A stretch of 64,000 nt of DNA. It comes from JAAYZQ01 sp034428935. Lineage in GTDB: Bacteria; Chloroflexota; Anaerolineae; JAAYZQ01. A program made the translations under genes and the position numbers. Shown in pieces: positions 15,921 through 24,905 of the stretch. The DNA lies in assembly GCA_034428935.1 (NCBI GenBank), contig DAOUHB010000151.1, positions 32,174-96,173 on the forward strand. Direction: 5' to 3'. A model generated the notes under the pieces. That model had not been told where the DNA came from. It ran no database searches and saw nothing but the letters and a program-made list of their open reading frames with translations. Position 1 is the first letter of the stretch. Each line of letters starts with the position of its first letter.

Positions 15921-18656
15921 TTGTCTCGACTGCGGTGGCCGCATCACAACCTGGCCCTGCAACTACTGGCGCTCTATCTCCTTTTCGTCGCGCCCATCCT
16001 CATCGCCGCCCTCTTTTTCGACGCGCTGGCCAGCCAGCGCCTGCGGGCCGACGTGGCGGCGGCCGACCTGCGACTGGCCCAGGCCATCGCCCTGGAGACC
16101 GACGCCCTCCTGGTAAAGGCGCGCCAGGCGGTCGAGGCCTTTGCCCACAGACCCGAGGTCGTCGCCATGGACCTTGCCGGCATGGAAGAATCCTTCGGCG
16201 ATGCCACCCTGGCCCGGCAGGACATCAACCTCTTTTACCGGCTGGACGCCCGGGGGATCATGGTGTTTCACTATCCCACGGGCCCGGGCAGCACCGTGGG
16301 CGTGGATTTTTCGTATCGCGAATACTTTCAGGCGGCCCAGGCCGGCGGCCGGCCGGTCTTTTCCGTAGGGCGCGTCTCGCCTACCACGCAGCGGCCGGTC
16401 GCGACTGTCGTGGCTCCCGTGCGCATCGCCGGGGGCCGCTTTGACGGCGTCGTGGCCGCCAACCTCGAGCTGCAACGGCTCAGCGAGACCCTGGCCGTTC
16501 TCGGCCAGGACCTGGAGCGCGGCGTGCAGGTGACCATGGTGGACGCGGCCGGCCAGGTGGTCGCCCACTCGCAGTCGCAGGAGAGCCTGTTGCACAGCGT
16601 CCTCGACACCCTGCCCGGCGCCTCCCAGGCACTGGCGGGTCAGGAGGGTTCTTTTACGGGCGAGAGCGCCGGCGGGCGAGAATGGCTCTATTCCTACGCG
16701 TCGATCCCGAGCGCCGGCTGGGGGGTCATCGTCCAACGCCCCGTGGAGATCGCCTTTGCCACCTCCCGGGCCTTTCACCGCGGCCTGCTGCTGGCCATTG
16801 GCATCATTGCCCTGGGCGCCGCGCTGTTCTGGTGGGGTTTGTCGCACCGGGTGATCCGCCCCCTGGAACAGCTTACCCGCTTTAGCCGGGCCGGCAGGTC
16901 GGCACCCGGCCGCAGCCGGGACGAGGCGGGGGCAGGCAGAGAACTGGAAGCTTTGCGGCGGCGGCAAGATCAGGTGGGCGACCTGGCCCGGACCTTGCAG
17001 CGGCGCCTGCACGAGTTGGAAACCCTGCTGGAGACCAGCACTGCCGTGGTTTCTAGCCTGGATACCGAGCAAGTCATCGACAGCATCCTGGAGCAGGTGC
17101 AACGCCTGCTGGACGTCGACACGTGCGCCGTTCTCCTCGTCGACCAGGCAACGCAGCAGCTTCGGGTACACTCCAGCCGCGGCCTGAGCGACCACTACGT
17201 GCAGGAGCTGCGCCTCGAGCCCTCACCTCGAGAGCTGCCTGCCTGGCGGGCCATCGACAACGGCCAGCCGGTGCAGATCGCCGACGTGGAAAAAGATCCG
17301 GCCATGGCTAGCCTGTTGCCCCTCATCCGACCTGAGGGCTACCGCGCGCTCCTCGTCGTGCCCCTCATCACCTTGCACGGACCGCCGGCGGTGCTGGTCG
17401 TCTATCGGGCCGACGTGCACGTGTTTGGCACGGAGGAGGTAAACCTGGCGGTTACCTTTGCCAACCAGGCGGCCATGGCCCTGGAGAATGCCACCCTGTT
17501 CAGCCAGACCGACAAGGAACTGCAAAAGCAGGTGCACTCCCTGACCATCCTGAACCGGGTCATGCTCACGGCCAGCCAGTCGCTTGTGCTGGACGACGTG
17601 CTGACCAATGCCCTGGACGCGGTTATGGACGTGACCGGAGCCGACGCGGCCTGGATCCACCTGCTCGCCGCGGACGAGCCCAGGCTGCAACTGCGCGCGC
17701 AGCGGGGGCTCCGGCCCCGGCTGGCCGCACTGCTCGACGAGCTGCCCCTCGGTTTTGGCCTGGTCGGCCGGGTGGCCCAAACGGGCCAGACCCTTCGTGA
17801 GGAGAGCCTGGATGGAGAAGAGGATTTGCGGGTCGCGGTCGAAGAGGGCTTCTCGTGCATGGCCGGCACGCCCCTGCGCGCAAAGGAGGCCGTCGTGGGC
17901 GTGCTCGGGGCTGCCACATGCGCGGGCCGCTCCCTGTCCGAAGACGAGGTCGCGCTGCTCTCGGCCATCGGCGGCCCGGTGGGCATTGCCGTGGAGAACG
18001 CCCGCCTTTACCAGTACAGCCGCCAGGTAGCCATCCTGGAAGAGCGAAACCGGCTGGCCCGCGAGATCCACGACGCCCTGGCCCAGGGTCTCACGGGGAT
18101 CATCGTGCAGTTGGAGGTGATGGAGCGCCTGGCCCCGCGGCGCCCCGACCAGGCCCTGGCCAGCTTGCACCGGGCCAAGGACCTGGCACGAAAAAGCCTG
18201 CAGGAGGCCCGGCGTTCGGTGTGGGGCCTGCGGCCCCGTAGCCTGGAGGATATGACCCTGGTGGAAGCCCTGCGGGCGCGCGTCGAGGCGCTGCGCAGCG
18301 AGCAGGCTCTGCACGCCAGCTTTGGCGTCTCGGGCGCGCGCCGCATTCTTTCTCCCGACGTGGAGCTGAACCTGTTTCGCATTGCCCAGGAGGCACTGGC
18401 CAACCTCCAGCGGCACGCCCGGGCCCAGACGGTGCACGTCCAACTGGACTATGGTCAGGCCCATCTACGCCTGGTGGTGGAGGATGACGGCGTCGGATTC
18501 GAAGAGGGTGCGCCGGCCGGGGAGCACGGCGACGAGGCCCGGCGTGCGTTCGGCCTCATCGGCATGAGAGAGCGGGCCATGCTCCTGGGGGGCCAGTTGA
18601 CCATCACCAGCCAGTTGGGCGAGGGCACGCGCGTCGAGGTGATCGTGCCCGGATAA
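15921..18656 (+). CDS. sensor histidine kinase (dCache, GAF x2, HisKA_3)
   Basis: About 911 residues. An N-terminal membrane helix (LALQLLALYLLFVAPILIAALFF) is followed by an extracellular dCache-type sensor (about 45-290: INLFYRLDARGIMVFHYP, VGVDFSYREYFQAA), a second membrane helix (GLLLAIGIIALGAALFWWGL), a coiled linker, two GAF domains (about 370-520 and 550-690), a HisKA_3 phosphorylation domain with NRLAREIHDALAQGLTG, and a HATPase domain ending GLIGMRERAMLLGGQLTI. This is a NarX/DegS-type kinase. I prefer the TTG at 15921, 8 bases after the CBS-ACT stop with GGAGGG upstream; an ATG at 15852 would overlap that gene by 62 bases. It is paired with the NarL-type regulator that follows. Confidence 0.92.
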   Translation: MSRLRWPHHNLALQLLALYLLFVAPILIAALFFDALASQRLRADVAAADLRLAQAIALETDALLVKARQAVEAFAHRPEVVAMDLAGMEESFGDATLARQDINLFYRLDARGIMVFHYPTGPGSTVGVDFSYREYFQAAQAGGRPVFSVGRVSPTTQRPVATVVAPVRIAGGRFDGVVAANLELQRLSETLAVLGQDLERGVQVTMVDAAGQVVAHSQSQESLLHSVLDTLPGASQALAGQEGSFTGESAGGREWLYSYASIPSAGWGVIVQRPVEIAFATSRAFHRGLLLAIGIIALGAALFWWGLSHRVIRPLEQLTRFSRAGRSAPGRSRDEAGAGRELEALRRRQDQVGDLARTLQRRLHELETLLETSTAVVSSLDTEQVIDSILEQVQRLLDVDTCAVLLVDQATQQLRVHSSRGLSDHYVQELRLEPSPRELPAWRAIDNGQPVQIADVEKDPAMASLLPLIRPEGYRALLVVPLITLHGPPAVLVVYRADVHVFGTEEVNLAVTFANQAAMALENATLFSQTDKELQKQVHSLTILNRVMLTASQSLVLDDVLTNALDAVMDVTGADAAWIHLLAADEPRLQLRAQRGLRPRLAALLDELPLGFGLVGRVAQTGQTLREESLDGEEDLRVAVEEGFSCMAGTPLRAKEAVVGVLGAATCAGRSLSEDEVALLSAIGGPVGIAVENARLYQYSRQVAILEERNRLAREIHDALAQGLTGIIVQLEVMERLAPRRPDQALASLHRAKDLARKSLQEARRSVWGLRPRSLEDMTLVEALRARVEALRSEQALHASFGVSGARRILSPDVELNLFRIAQEALANLQRHARAQTVHVQLDYGQAHLRLVVEDDGVGFEEGAPAGEHGDEARRAFGLIGMRERAMLLGGQLTITSQLGEGTRVEVIVPG

Positions 18657-18693
18657 CTGCCGGAGGGCCCGGGTGAGGACAACGGAGGACGAG

Positions 18694-19386
18694 ATGAGAG
18701 AAGGGGAGAGCGTGATTCGAGTCCTGGTGGCCGACGACCATCCGGTGGTACGCGAGGGGTTCAGCGCTATCGTCGACCTGGAGGACGACATCCAGGTGGT
18801 GGGCCAGGCGGCCGACGGCCTGGAAGCCGTGCGCCTGGCGCATCAGCTCGCCCCCGACGTGGTGCTCATGGACCTGGTGATGCCCCAGCTCGACGGCGTG
18901 AAGGCCATCGAGGCGATCAGGGCGGCCCTGCCCGGCACCCATGTCCTCATCCTCACGACCTATGCCGACGACGAGTACATCCTGGCCGGCATCCAGGCCG
19001 GCGCCCGGGGCTACTTGCTCAAGGACGCCCTGCCTGACGAGCTGGTAAGGGCCATCCGCATCGTGGCCCGCGGCGGCTCGCTGCTGCAGCCGGCGGTGGC
19101 GGCCAAGGTGATGGACAAGCTGACGGCCCTGATGGGCGGAGAGGAAAAGGGCGGGCTGGCGGGAACGGCAGAGGACATCCCGCAGTTGACCGCCCGCGAG
19201 CTCGAGATCCTGGGACTGCTGGCGGCGGGCGCCCGCAACCGCGACCTGGCCGAGAAGTTGTACATTTCGGAGCGAACAGTCAAGGTGCACATCGCCAACC
19301 TGATGGACAAGCTGGAGGCGAGGACACGGAGCGAGGCCGTGGCACGCGCCATCAAGCTTGGCCTGCTGGAGCCCGATCGCTACTGA
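18694..19386 (+). CDS. NarL/FixJ-type response regulator
   Basis: This 230-residue protein has a receiver domain (VLVADDHPVVREGF, phospho-acceptor Asp60 in VVLMDLVMP, Lys in GYLLKDA) and a LuxR-type HTH (LTARELEILGLLAAGARNRDLAEKLYISERTVKVHIANLM). I chose the ATG at 18694 because GGAGG sits 5 bases upstream; the GTG at 18673 has no site. It is 37 bases after the sensor kinase gene, its probable partner. A T-tract terminator follows at 19411. Confidence 0.94.
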   Translation: MREGESVIRVLVADDHPVVREGFSAIVDLEDDIQVVGQAADGLEAVRLAHQLAPDVVLMDLVMPQLDGVKAIEAIRAALPGTHVLILTTYADDEYILAGIQAGARGYLLKDALPDELVRAIRIVARGGSLLQPAVAAKVMDKLTALMGGEEKGGLAGTAEDIPQLTARELEILGLLAAGARNRDLAEKLYISERTVKVHIANLMDKLEARTRSEAVARAIKLGLLEPDRY

Positions 19387-19410
19387 ACGACCCGCACCGC
19401 TCTTCCCCAG

Positions 19411-19443
19411 GGGCTTTTCGGACGGCCTGGAAAGCCCTTTTTT
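19411..19443 (+). terminator. intrinsic terminator after the response regulator gene
   Basis: GGGCTTTTC (19411-19419) pairs with GGAAAGCCC (19429-19437), with one wobble pair, and is followed directly by six T. Confidence 0.8.
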
Positions 19444-19513
19444 CTGTCCAAAAGCACTAGATCCCTTCCCACAAAATAGGCCTTTCGTCCTGCCCGGACG
19501 TCCCTTGCGATCG

Positions 19514-19542
19514 ATGACAGGCCCGCGTCACCCTGCTATAAT
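19514..19542 (+). promoter_or_regulatory. promoter of the receiver-only gene
   Basis: ATGACA (19514-19519) and a perfect TATAAT (19537-19542) are 17 bases apart, 40 bases before the receiver gene. Confidence 0.6.
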
Positions 19543-19583
19543 CCACCTGGAGATGTTTCCATGTGGGCAGCGGGGGGAGGCCT

Positions 19584-19940
19584 GTGGAGGCGCGCCAGAT
19601 TCTGATTGTGGACGATGACGTGGTCTTTCGCGAGGGATTGCAGATGGTCCTGAGCGAATACTATGCCGCGGTGATGACCTCGGGCAGCGGGTCGGAAGCC
19701 GTCGCCCTGGCCGAGGCCCTGGCGCCCGACGTCGTGCTCATCGATCCCGATGCCGGGGGCCTGGAGTCGGCCCGGCGAATCAAGGGGCAGCGGCCGGCGA
19801 CGCGCCTCATCTTGCTCTCGGTGTACGACCGCTATCTGGCCGCCGCCGCCGATGCCGGGGCTGACGGGTATCTGCTCAAAGGCGGCCCCGTGGAAGAGCT
19901 TCTGGCAGCCATCCGTCGCCCGGCCCAGCCGCTGGAATAA
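19584..19940 (+). CDS. stand-alone receiver domain protein
   Basis: About 118 residues forming only a CheY-like receiver: ILIVDDDVVFREGLQ with the acidic cluster, Asp54 in VVLIDPDAGG as phospho-acceptor, Ser in LLSVYD and Lys in GYLLKGG. No output domain follows. The proline after the acceptor Asp is unusual. The GTG at 19584 is preferred (GGGGGGAGG upstream, close spacing); a GTG at 19563 would add seven residues. It lies between a two-component pair and the Liv transporter operon and may act as a phosphate sink or shuttle; that is an inference. Confidence 0.85.
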   Translation: MEARQILIVDDDVVFREGLQMVLSEYYAAVMTSGSGSEAVALAEALAPDVVLIDPDAGGLESARRIKGQRPATRLILLSVYDRYLAAAADAGADGYLLKGGPVEELLAAIRRPAQPLE

Positions 19941-20080
19941 TGAGGGGCAGTTCGGGCCCCGTCGTGTGAAAAGAACGACCGGCGCGTGCCCGGCCGGTCA
20001 GGGGGCAGAACAGGAAGGAGGGGGGGACCATCGACGAACCGGCCGTCTTTCGAGCGAGAAACCTATCCAGAGGAGGAAAG

Positions 20081-21409
20081 ATGAAAGTCATAGGTTGGAT
20101 CGTGATCCTGGCATTGTGCGGCACCTTACTGGCGGCCTGTGGCGCCACACCCGCGCCAGCCGAACCGCCGGCAGGGCCCACGCAAGCCGCGGGGCCGGCC
20201 GAGCCCGAGCAAGCCGGGGAACCCGCGGCGCAGGAGCAGGTCGTCGTCCTGGGCTTTACCGCGTCCAGGACCGGCGCCCAGGAGGTGCCCTCCACCGGCC
20301 AGACCCGGGGACTTGAACTGTGGCTGGAAGAGGTGAACGCGACGGGCATCGAGTTGGCCGACGGGACGGTGGTCGAGTTCGCATTCAAGACCTACGACGA
20401 CGAGAGCAACAAGGAGCGCGTCCAGCAGCTCTACACCAAGCTGATCAACGACGACGAGACCAACTTTCTCATCAGCCCCTATAGCAGCGGGTTGACCGAC
20501 GCGGCTGCGGTCATTGCCGAGCAGTACAACCAGGTGATGGTGACGACGGGCGCCGCCTCCGACGCGACCTATCAGAAGGGCTACAAGTCGGTCTTTCAGC
20601 TGTACACGCCGGCCAGCCGCTACCTGACCGGCGCCGTCGACCTGCTGGGCGACCTCGACGCCACAGTCAAAAAGATCGCCTTCGTGTACGAAAATGACAA
20701 GTTCTCGACCGACGTGGTGAACGCGGCCAAGACCTATGCCGAGGGCAAGGGCTACGAGATCGTGTTGTTCGAGGGCTATGACAGCGGCACGGCCGACTTT
20801 GCGCCCTTTATCAACAAGATCAGCGGCCTGGGGCCCGACGCCATCATGGGCGGCGGCCACTTTGCCGACGGCAGCACCTTTGCCAAGCAACTGTACGAGA
20901 AACAGGTGCCCGCCAAGTTCATCGCCTTGCTCGTGGCGCCCCCGGAGTTGCAGTTCGCCGACATCGGCGACGCCGCGGCGGGGGTCATTGGCCCCAGCCA
21001 GTGGGAGCCGCAGGCCGCCTACAGCCCGGAATCGGCCCAGGCAGCCGGCATCGAGTGGTACGGGCCTAGCGTCGCCGATTTCGTCGCCGCCTACAAGGCC
21101 AAGCATGGCGAAGAGCCGGCCTATCACGCCGCGGGGGGCTATGCGGCCGGCCTCATCCTGCAAAAAGCCATCGAGGTGGCCGGGTCGGTCGATCCGGACG
21201 GGGTACGGGCAGCGCTGGAGGCGATGGACGTGCTGACCTTATACGGGCACGTCAAGTTCGACACGACGCCCGAGAACCATGGGCTGCAGACCGCCCACGA
21301 AATGGTCTACATCCAGTGGATGAAAGACGCCGGTGGGAACCTGGTCAAGGAGGTCGTGTGGCCGGCCGACGGCAAGTCGGCCGATGCCATCTATCCCTTG
21401 GATCGCTAG
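20081..21409 (+). CDS. livK: branched-chain amino acid ABC transporter substrate-binding lipoprotein
   Basis: This 442-residue precursor has a lipoprotein signal ending GTLLAACG and a Pro/Ala-rich linker to about residue 50. The rest is a Leu/Ile/Val-binding-protein fold: LGFTASRTGAQEVPSTGQTRGLELWLEEVN, FLISPYSSGLTDAAAVIAEQYNQVMVTTGA, KKIAFVYENDKFSTDVVNAAKTYAEGKGYEIV, and a C-terminal lobe with AYHAAGGYAAGLILQKAIEVAG. It is the first gene of the livKHMGF set, with AGGAGG before the ATG. The true ligand may be another amino acid or amide, since this family is broad. Confidence 0.93.
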   Translation: MKVIGWIVILALCGTLLAACGATPAPAEPPAGPTQAAGPAEPEQAGEPAAQEQVVVLGFTASRTGAQEVPSTGQTRGLELWLEEVNATGIELADGTVVEFAFKTYDDESNKERVQQLYTKLINDDETNFLISPYSSGLTDAAAVIAEQYNQVMVTTGAASDATYQKGYKSVFQLYTPASRYLTGAVDLLGDLDATVKKIAFVYENDKFSTDVVNAAKTYAEGKGYEIVLFEGYDSGTADFAPFINKISGLGPDAIMGGGHFADGSTFAKQLYEKQVPAKFIALLVAPPELQFADIGDAAAGVIGPSQWEPQAAYSPESAQAAGIEWYGPSVADFVAAYKAKHGEEPAYHAAGGYAAGLILQKAIEVAGSVDPDGVRAALEAMDVLTLYGHVKFDTTPENHGLQTAHEMVYIQWMKDAGGNLVKEVVWPADGKSADAIYPLDR

Positions 21410-21437
21410 CGTCGCCGGACTGATGGCCGAATAGGGA

Positions 21438-21486
21438 GGAAGGCTGGAAGAGGCCTCGCGACCCTTCCAGCCTTCCGCGTTCGGAT
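21438..21486 (+). terminator. hairpin between livK and livH
   Basis: GGAAGGCTGGAAG (21438-21450) and its exact complement (21474-21486) form a 13-bp stem without a T-tract. Hairpins in this place usually stabilise the binding-protein mRNA or reduce read-through into the permease genes. Confidence 0.6.
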
Positions 21487-21513
21487 CTCGCCTGCGAGCA
21501 GAAAGGATCGCGC

Positions 21514-22371
21514 ATGGCTGAACAACTCACGGCTTCGTTGAGCGATGGACTGCTGCTCGGCTTTGTGTATGGCCTGGCAGCGATGGGCTTGACCCTCATC
21601 TGGGGCGTCATGAAGGTGATCAATCTGGCCCATGGGGCGACCATGGCCCTGGGCATGTTTGTCGTCTTTATCCTCTTTAGCCGGTTGAACCTTCATCCCT
21701 ACCTGGCCCTCCTGCTCGTCGTCCTGCTGGGCCTGCTGTTCGGGTACGCGGTGTATGCCGTTTCGGTCCACCGGGTAATCAACGCGCCCTACCTCTCGAC
21801 TCTGCTGGCCACCTTTGCTGTGAACATGATCATCATCGGCGCCGGAACGGCGGTCTTTACCACCACACCACGCACCGTGGATTTCGACATGGGGCGGGTG
21901 CAGCTCGGCCCGGTGACCCTCCTGGGCACCCGGCTGGTGGCGGCCCTGATCTCCCTGGTGGCCACGGCGGGCCTCTATGTCTTTCTCTACAGAACACGGC
22001 CGGGCAAGTCGATCCGGGCCGTGGCCAACAACAGGGCGGCAGCCAGCCTGATGGGCGTGCCGACGTCGTCGACCCTGGCCCTGGCCTTTGGTATCGGCAC
22101 GATGCTCGCCGCCCTGGCCGGCGGCCTCATCGCAACCTTTTTCCCCTTTACAATTCTCTCGGGAGCCGGCTACCAGACCAAGGGGTTTGTTATTGGCGTC
22201 CTGGGCGGGCTGGGCAACCCGACCGGGGCGCTGATCGGTGGCCTCATCCTGGGGGCCATGGAGGGCCTGATCCCCGTCTTCTTGCCGGTCAACTGGGTGC
22301 CGGTCATCGAGTTTGTGCTCTTTGTGCTCATTCTGCTGGTCCGGCCCAGCGGCCTGTTTGGAGAGCGCTAG
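21514..22371 (+). CDS. livH: branched-chain amino acid ABC transporter permease LivH
   Basis: This 285-residue integral membrane protein has about eight hydrophobic segments and the LivH signature near the N-terminus (YGLAAMGLTLIWGVMKVINLAHGA) plus the cytoplasmic loop RTRPGKSIRAVANNRAAASLMGV, and FVIGVLGGLGNPTGALIGGLILG near the end. It forms the heterodimeric channel with LivM, whose gene starts at the next base after its stop. Confidence 0.95.
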   Translation: MAEQLTASLSDGLLLGFVYGLAAMGLTLIWGVMKVINLAHGATMALGMFVVFILFSRLNLHPYLALLLVVLLGLLFGYAVYAVSVHRVINAPYLSTLLATFAVNMIIIGAGTAVFTTTPRTVDFDMGRVQLGPVTLLGTRLVAALISLVATAGLYVFLYRTRPGKSIRAVANNRAAASLMGVPTSSTLALAFGIGTMLAALAGGLIATFFPFTILSGAGYQTKGFVIGVLGGLGNPTGALIGGLILGAMEGLIPVFLPVNWVPVIEFVLFVLILLVRPSGLFGER

Positions 22372-23340
22372 ATGAAAGCGTTGAAATACCCTGCCTTCTG
22401 GTTAACCCTCGCACTGGTCGTCGCCGCCGGCCTGGCGGTGTGGATCACCCAATCGGCCACGCTCCGCGAAGAGATGTTCCTTCTGCTCATGTACGTGGCC
22501 CTGGCCACCAGCCTCAACATCCTGCTGGGCTTTACCGGGTACGTGAACTTCGGGCACATTGTCTTTTTCGGCCTGGGAGGATACGTCGGGTTCTACTTCC
22601 TGAGCCAGCACGGCTGGCCACTGTGGTGGGCGGCGCTGGCCGGGGGAGCGGCCGCGGGGCTGCTGGCCCTGCTCCTCGGCGCCGCCGTCCTGAGGTTGCG
22701 GGGCGCCTACTTTGCCCTGGCCACCATCGGCGTGAACGAGGCGGTGCGTGCCTTTATCAACAGCTTCACGCCCTTTGGCGGGCCCACGGGCATGTCCCTC
22801 AACTTCTCGACCTACGATGCCTATGGCGGCCCGGCCAGCGCCCTGTGGCTCACCTTTGCCGCCATGTTCGGGCTCACCCTCCTCGTCCTGGTCGTCAGCT
22901 ATCTGGTCAAATTCTCGCGCTTTGGGCTGGGGCTGATGGTCATTCGCGAGGATGAGGACGCGGCCATGGTGATGGGCGTGCACACTCCGTGGACCAAGAC
23001 CTGGGCCTTTGTGTTGTCGGCCTTTTTCCCGGGCATCGTCGGCGCGTTGTTCTTTTTCAAGAACGGCAACGTGGAGCCCGGAGACGCCTTTCGCCTGCAG
23101 ATGTCCATCGAGACCATCGTGATGGTCATGTTGGGCGGGCAGGGGACGGTCCTGGGACCCCTGGTGGGCTCGGCGGCCTACGAGCGCCTGCGCGGCTACC
23201 TCTTGACCAGCCCCCTGTTCAAGAACCTGCACCTGGCCTTTGCCGGGCTCCTGCTTCTGATCATCATCCTGTTCGTCCCCGCGGGACTGATCGGCTGGCT
23301 GCGGGGGCGCTTTCCGAGGCTGCGGAGGGTGCTAGAATGA
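22372..23340 (+). CDS. livM: branched-chain amino acid ABC transporter permease LivM
   Basis: This 322-residue membrane protein has the LivM pattern: YVALATSLNILLGFTGYVNFGHIVFFGLGGY, LRGAYFALATIGVNEAVRA, the EAA-like loop FSRFGLGLMVIREDEDAAMVMGV, and VMLGGQGTVLGPLVGSAAYERL. Its start abuts the livH stop and its stop overlaps livG by 4 bases, so the operon is tightly coupled. Confidence 0.95.
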   Translation: MKALKYPAFWLTLALVVAAGLAVWITQSATLREEMFLLLMYVALATSLNILLGFTGYVNFGHIVFFGLGGYVGFYFLSQHGWPLWWAALAGGAAAGLLALLLGAAVLRLRGAYFALATIGVNEAVRAFINSFTPFGGPTGMSLNFSTYDAYGGPASALWLTFAAMFGLTLLVLVVSYLVKFSRFGLGLMVIREDEDAAMVMGVHTPWTKTWAFVLSAFFPGIVGALFFFKNGNVEPGDAFRLQMSIETIVMVMLGGQGTVLGPLVGSAAYERLRGYLLTSPLFKNLHLAFAGLLLLIIILFVPAGLIGWLRGRFPRLRRVLE

Positions 23341-24101
23341 GCGCGTCACCCAACATCCTGCAGGTAAAGGACGTCTGCAAGCGCTTTGGCGGGCTGCAGG
23401 CGCTGTCGCACGTCACCTTCGACCTGCCCCAGGGACAGATCCTGGGACTCATCGGCCCCAACGGTGCGGGCAAGACCACGCTATTCAACGTCGTGAACGG
23501 CGTCTATGCGCCGGAAGAGGGGCAGGTCCAGTTTCGGGGGCGGACCATTACCGGTTGGCAGCCCTACGCCGTGGCCCGTCTGGGCCTGGCCCGCACTCAC
23601 CAGGTCGTGCGCCCGCTGAACGACCTCACGGTGCTGGAGAACGTCGTCGCCGGGGCCTGCTTTGGCCACGAGCGACATTCCCTCGGCAGGGCGCAAGAGA
23701 TCGCGGATGAGGTGCTGGCCTTTGTGGGGCTGGAGAAACGCCGCAACGCCGTGGCCGCGAGCCTGAACGTGGCCCAGAAAAAGCGGCTGGAGCTGGCCCG
23801 GGCCCTGGCTGCCCGCCCCCTCCTGTTGTTGCTGGACGAGGTGCTGGCCGGCCTGAACCGCATCGAGATCGGCGAGATGATCCAGGTTGTGCTCAAGATC
23901 CGCGAGCGCGGTGTAACCATCTTGATCATCGAGCACGTGATGCACGCCCTGATGAACGTCTCCGATCGGGTCATCGTGCTGGACTATGGCCAGCAGATCG
24001 CCGAGGGCACGCCGGCCGAGGTGGCATCCAATCCAAAGGTCATCGAGGCCTACCTGGGCGATCCGAAGCTCGCCGAGCGATTGATGGGCAACGGCGGCTA
24101 G
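23337..24101 (+). CDS. livG: branched-chain amino acid ABC transporter ATPase LivG
   Basis: This 254-residue ATPase has Walker A GPNGAGKTT, Walker B LLLLLDEVLAG and the C-terminal LivG extension VASNPKVIEAYLGDPK. The signature motif is LNVAQKKRLELARAL instead of the common LSGGQ; this variant, with DEVLAGLN, is seen in a known LivG subgroup and is not a defect. The ATG sits in the livM stop. Confidence 0.95.
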   Translation: MSASPNILQVKDVCKRFGGLQALSHVTFDLPQGQILGLIGPNGAGKTTLFNVVNGVYAPEEGQVQFRGRTITGWQPYAVARLGLARTHQVVRPLNDLTVLENVVAGACFGHERHSLGRAQEIADEVLAFVGLEKRRNAVAASLNVAQKKRLELARALAARPLLLLLDEVLAGLNRIEIGEMIQVVLKIRERGVTILIIEHVMHALMNVSDRVIVLDYGQQIAEGTPAEVASNPKVIEAYLGDPKLAERLMGNGG

Positions 24102-24127
24102 CTGCCTGCCTTTACCGGGAGAGGGAC

Positions 24128-24838
24128 ATGGCATTTTTGCAGATCGAGAACGTGTCGTCGGGCTATGGCGAGGTCCAGATCCTGTGGGACGTGTCGCTGC
24201 AGTTGGAACGCGGCAAGCTTACAGCCCTGGTGGGCTCCAATGGCGTGGGCAAGACAACGCTGCTGCGCACGCTGGTTGGCCTGCTCAAGCCCTGGAAGGG
24301 CAAGGTGACCTTTGACGGGCGGGACGTGACGCGCATGTCGCCCCACGTGAAGGCCGACGAGGGGTTGATCCTGGTGCCTGAGGGCCGGCAGTTGTTCACC
24401 CAGATGAGCGTCCACGAGAACCTGGAGATGGGCGCCTTTAACCGGCGCGCCAAGGCGCACTTTGCCGAAAACCTGGAGAGGGCCTACGAGACCTTTCCGC
24501 GCCTCAAGGAGCGCGCCGCCCAGAAGGCCGGCACCCTCTCGGGCGGCGAGCAGCAGATGCTGGCGGTGGCCCGCGGGCTCATGGCCCAGCCCGACGTTTT
24601 GATGTTCGACGAGCTGTCGCTGGGCCTGGCGCCGGTGTTGGTGCTGAGCTTGTTCGAAGTGTTGCAGCGGCTGAAGGGGTCGGGGCTGACCATGCTCCTC
24701 GTGGAACAGAACGTACAGATGGCCCTGGCCGTCAGCGATTACGCCTACGTCCTGAGCGAAGGGCGCGTCGAGATCGAAGGGCCGGCGGCCGAGGTGCGCT
24801 GCATGGACAGCGTGCGGGAGGCGTACCTGGGTGTGTAG
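24128..24838 (+). CDS. livF: branched-chain amino acid ABC transporter ATPase LivF
   Basis: This 236-residue ATPase has Walker A GSNGVGKTT, LivF-specific ILVPEGRQLFTQMSVHENLEMGAF, signature LSGGEQQMLAVARGLM, Walker B VLMFDELSLGLAP and a His-loop replaced by VEQNVQMAL as in the family. It closes the livKHMGF operon; a strong hairpin lies just after its stop. Confidence 0.95.
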   Translation: MAFLQIENVSSGYGEVQILWDVSLQLERGKLTALVGSNGVGKTTLLRTLVGLLKPWKGKVTFDGRDVTRMSPHVKADEGLILVPEGRQLFTQMSVHENLEMGAFNRRAKAHFAENLERAYETFPRLKERAAQKAGTLSGGEQQMLAVARGLMAQPDVLMFDELSLGLAPVLVLSLFEVLQRLKGSGLTMLLVEQNVQMALAVSDYAYVLSEGRVEIEGPAAEVRCMDSVREAYLGV

Positions 24839-24843
24839 CCGGC

Positions 24844-24884
24844 GGGGCACAGGCGGCCAGGCTTGGGCCCGGCCCCTGTGCCCC
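24844..24884. terminator. hairpin between converging livF and ABC-F genes
   Basis: GGGGCACAGG (24844-24853) pairs exactly with CCTGTGCCCC (24875-24884). There is no T-tract, but the position between two convergent genes suggests a shared terminator. Confidence 0.5.
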
Positions 24885-24905
24885 ACCAGAATATCCCCAT
24901 CCTGC

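Noticed and set aside
23760..23810. Defective signature motif in LivG
   Set aside because: LNVAQKKRLELARAL differs from LSGGQ, but this variant with DEVxAGLN is a normal LivG subgroup.
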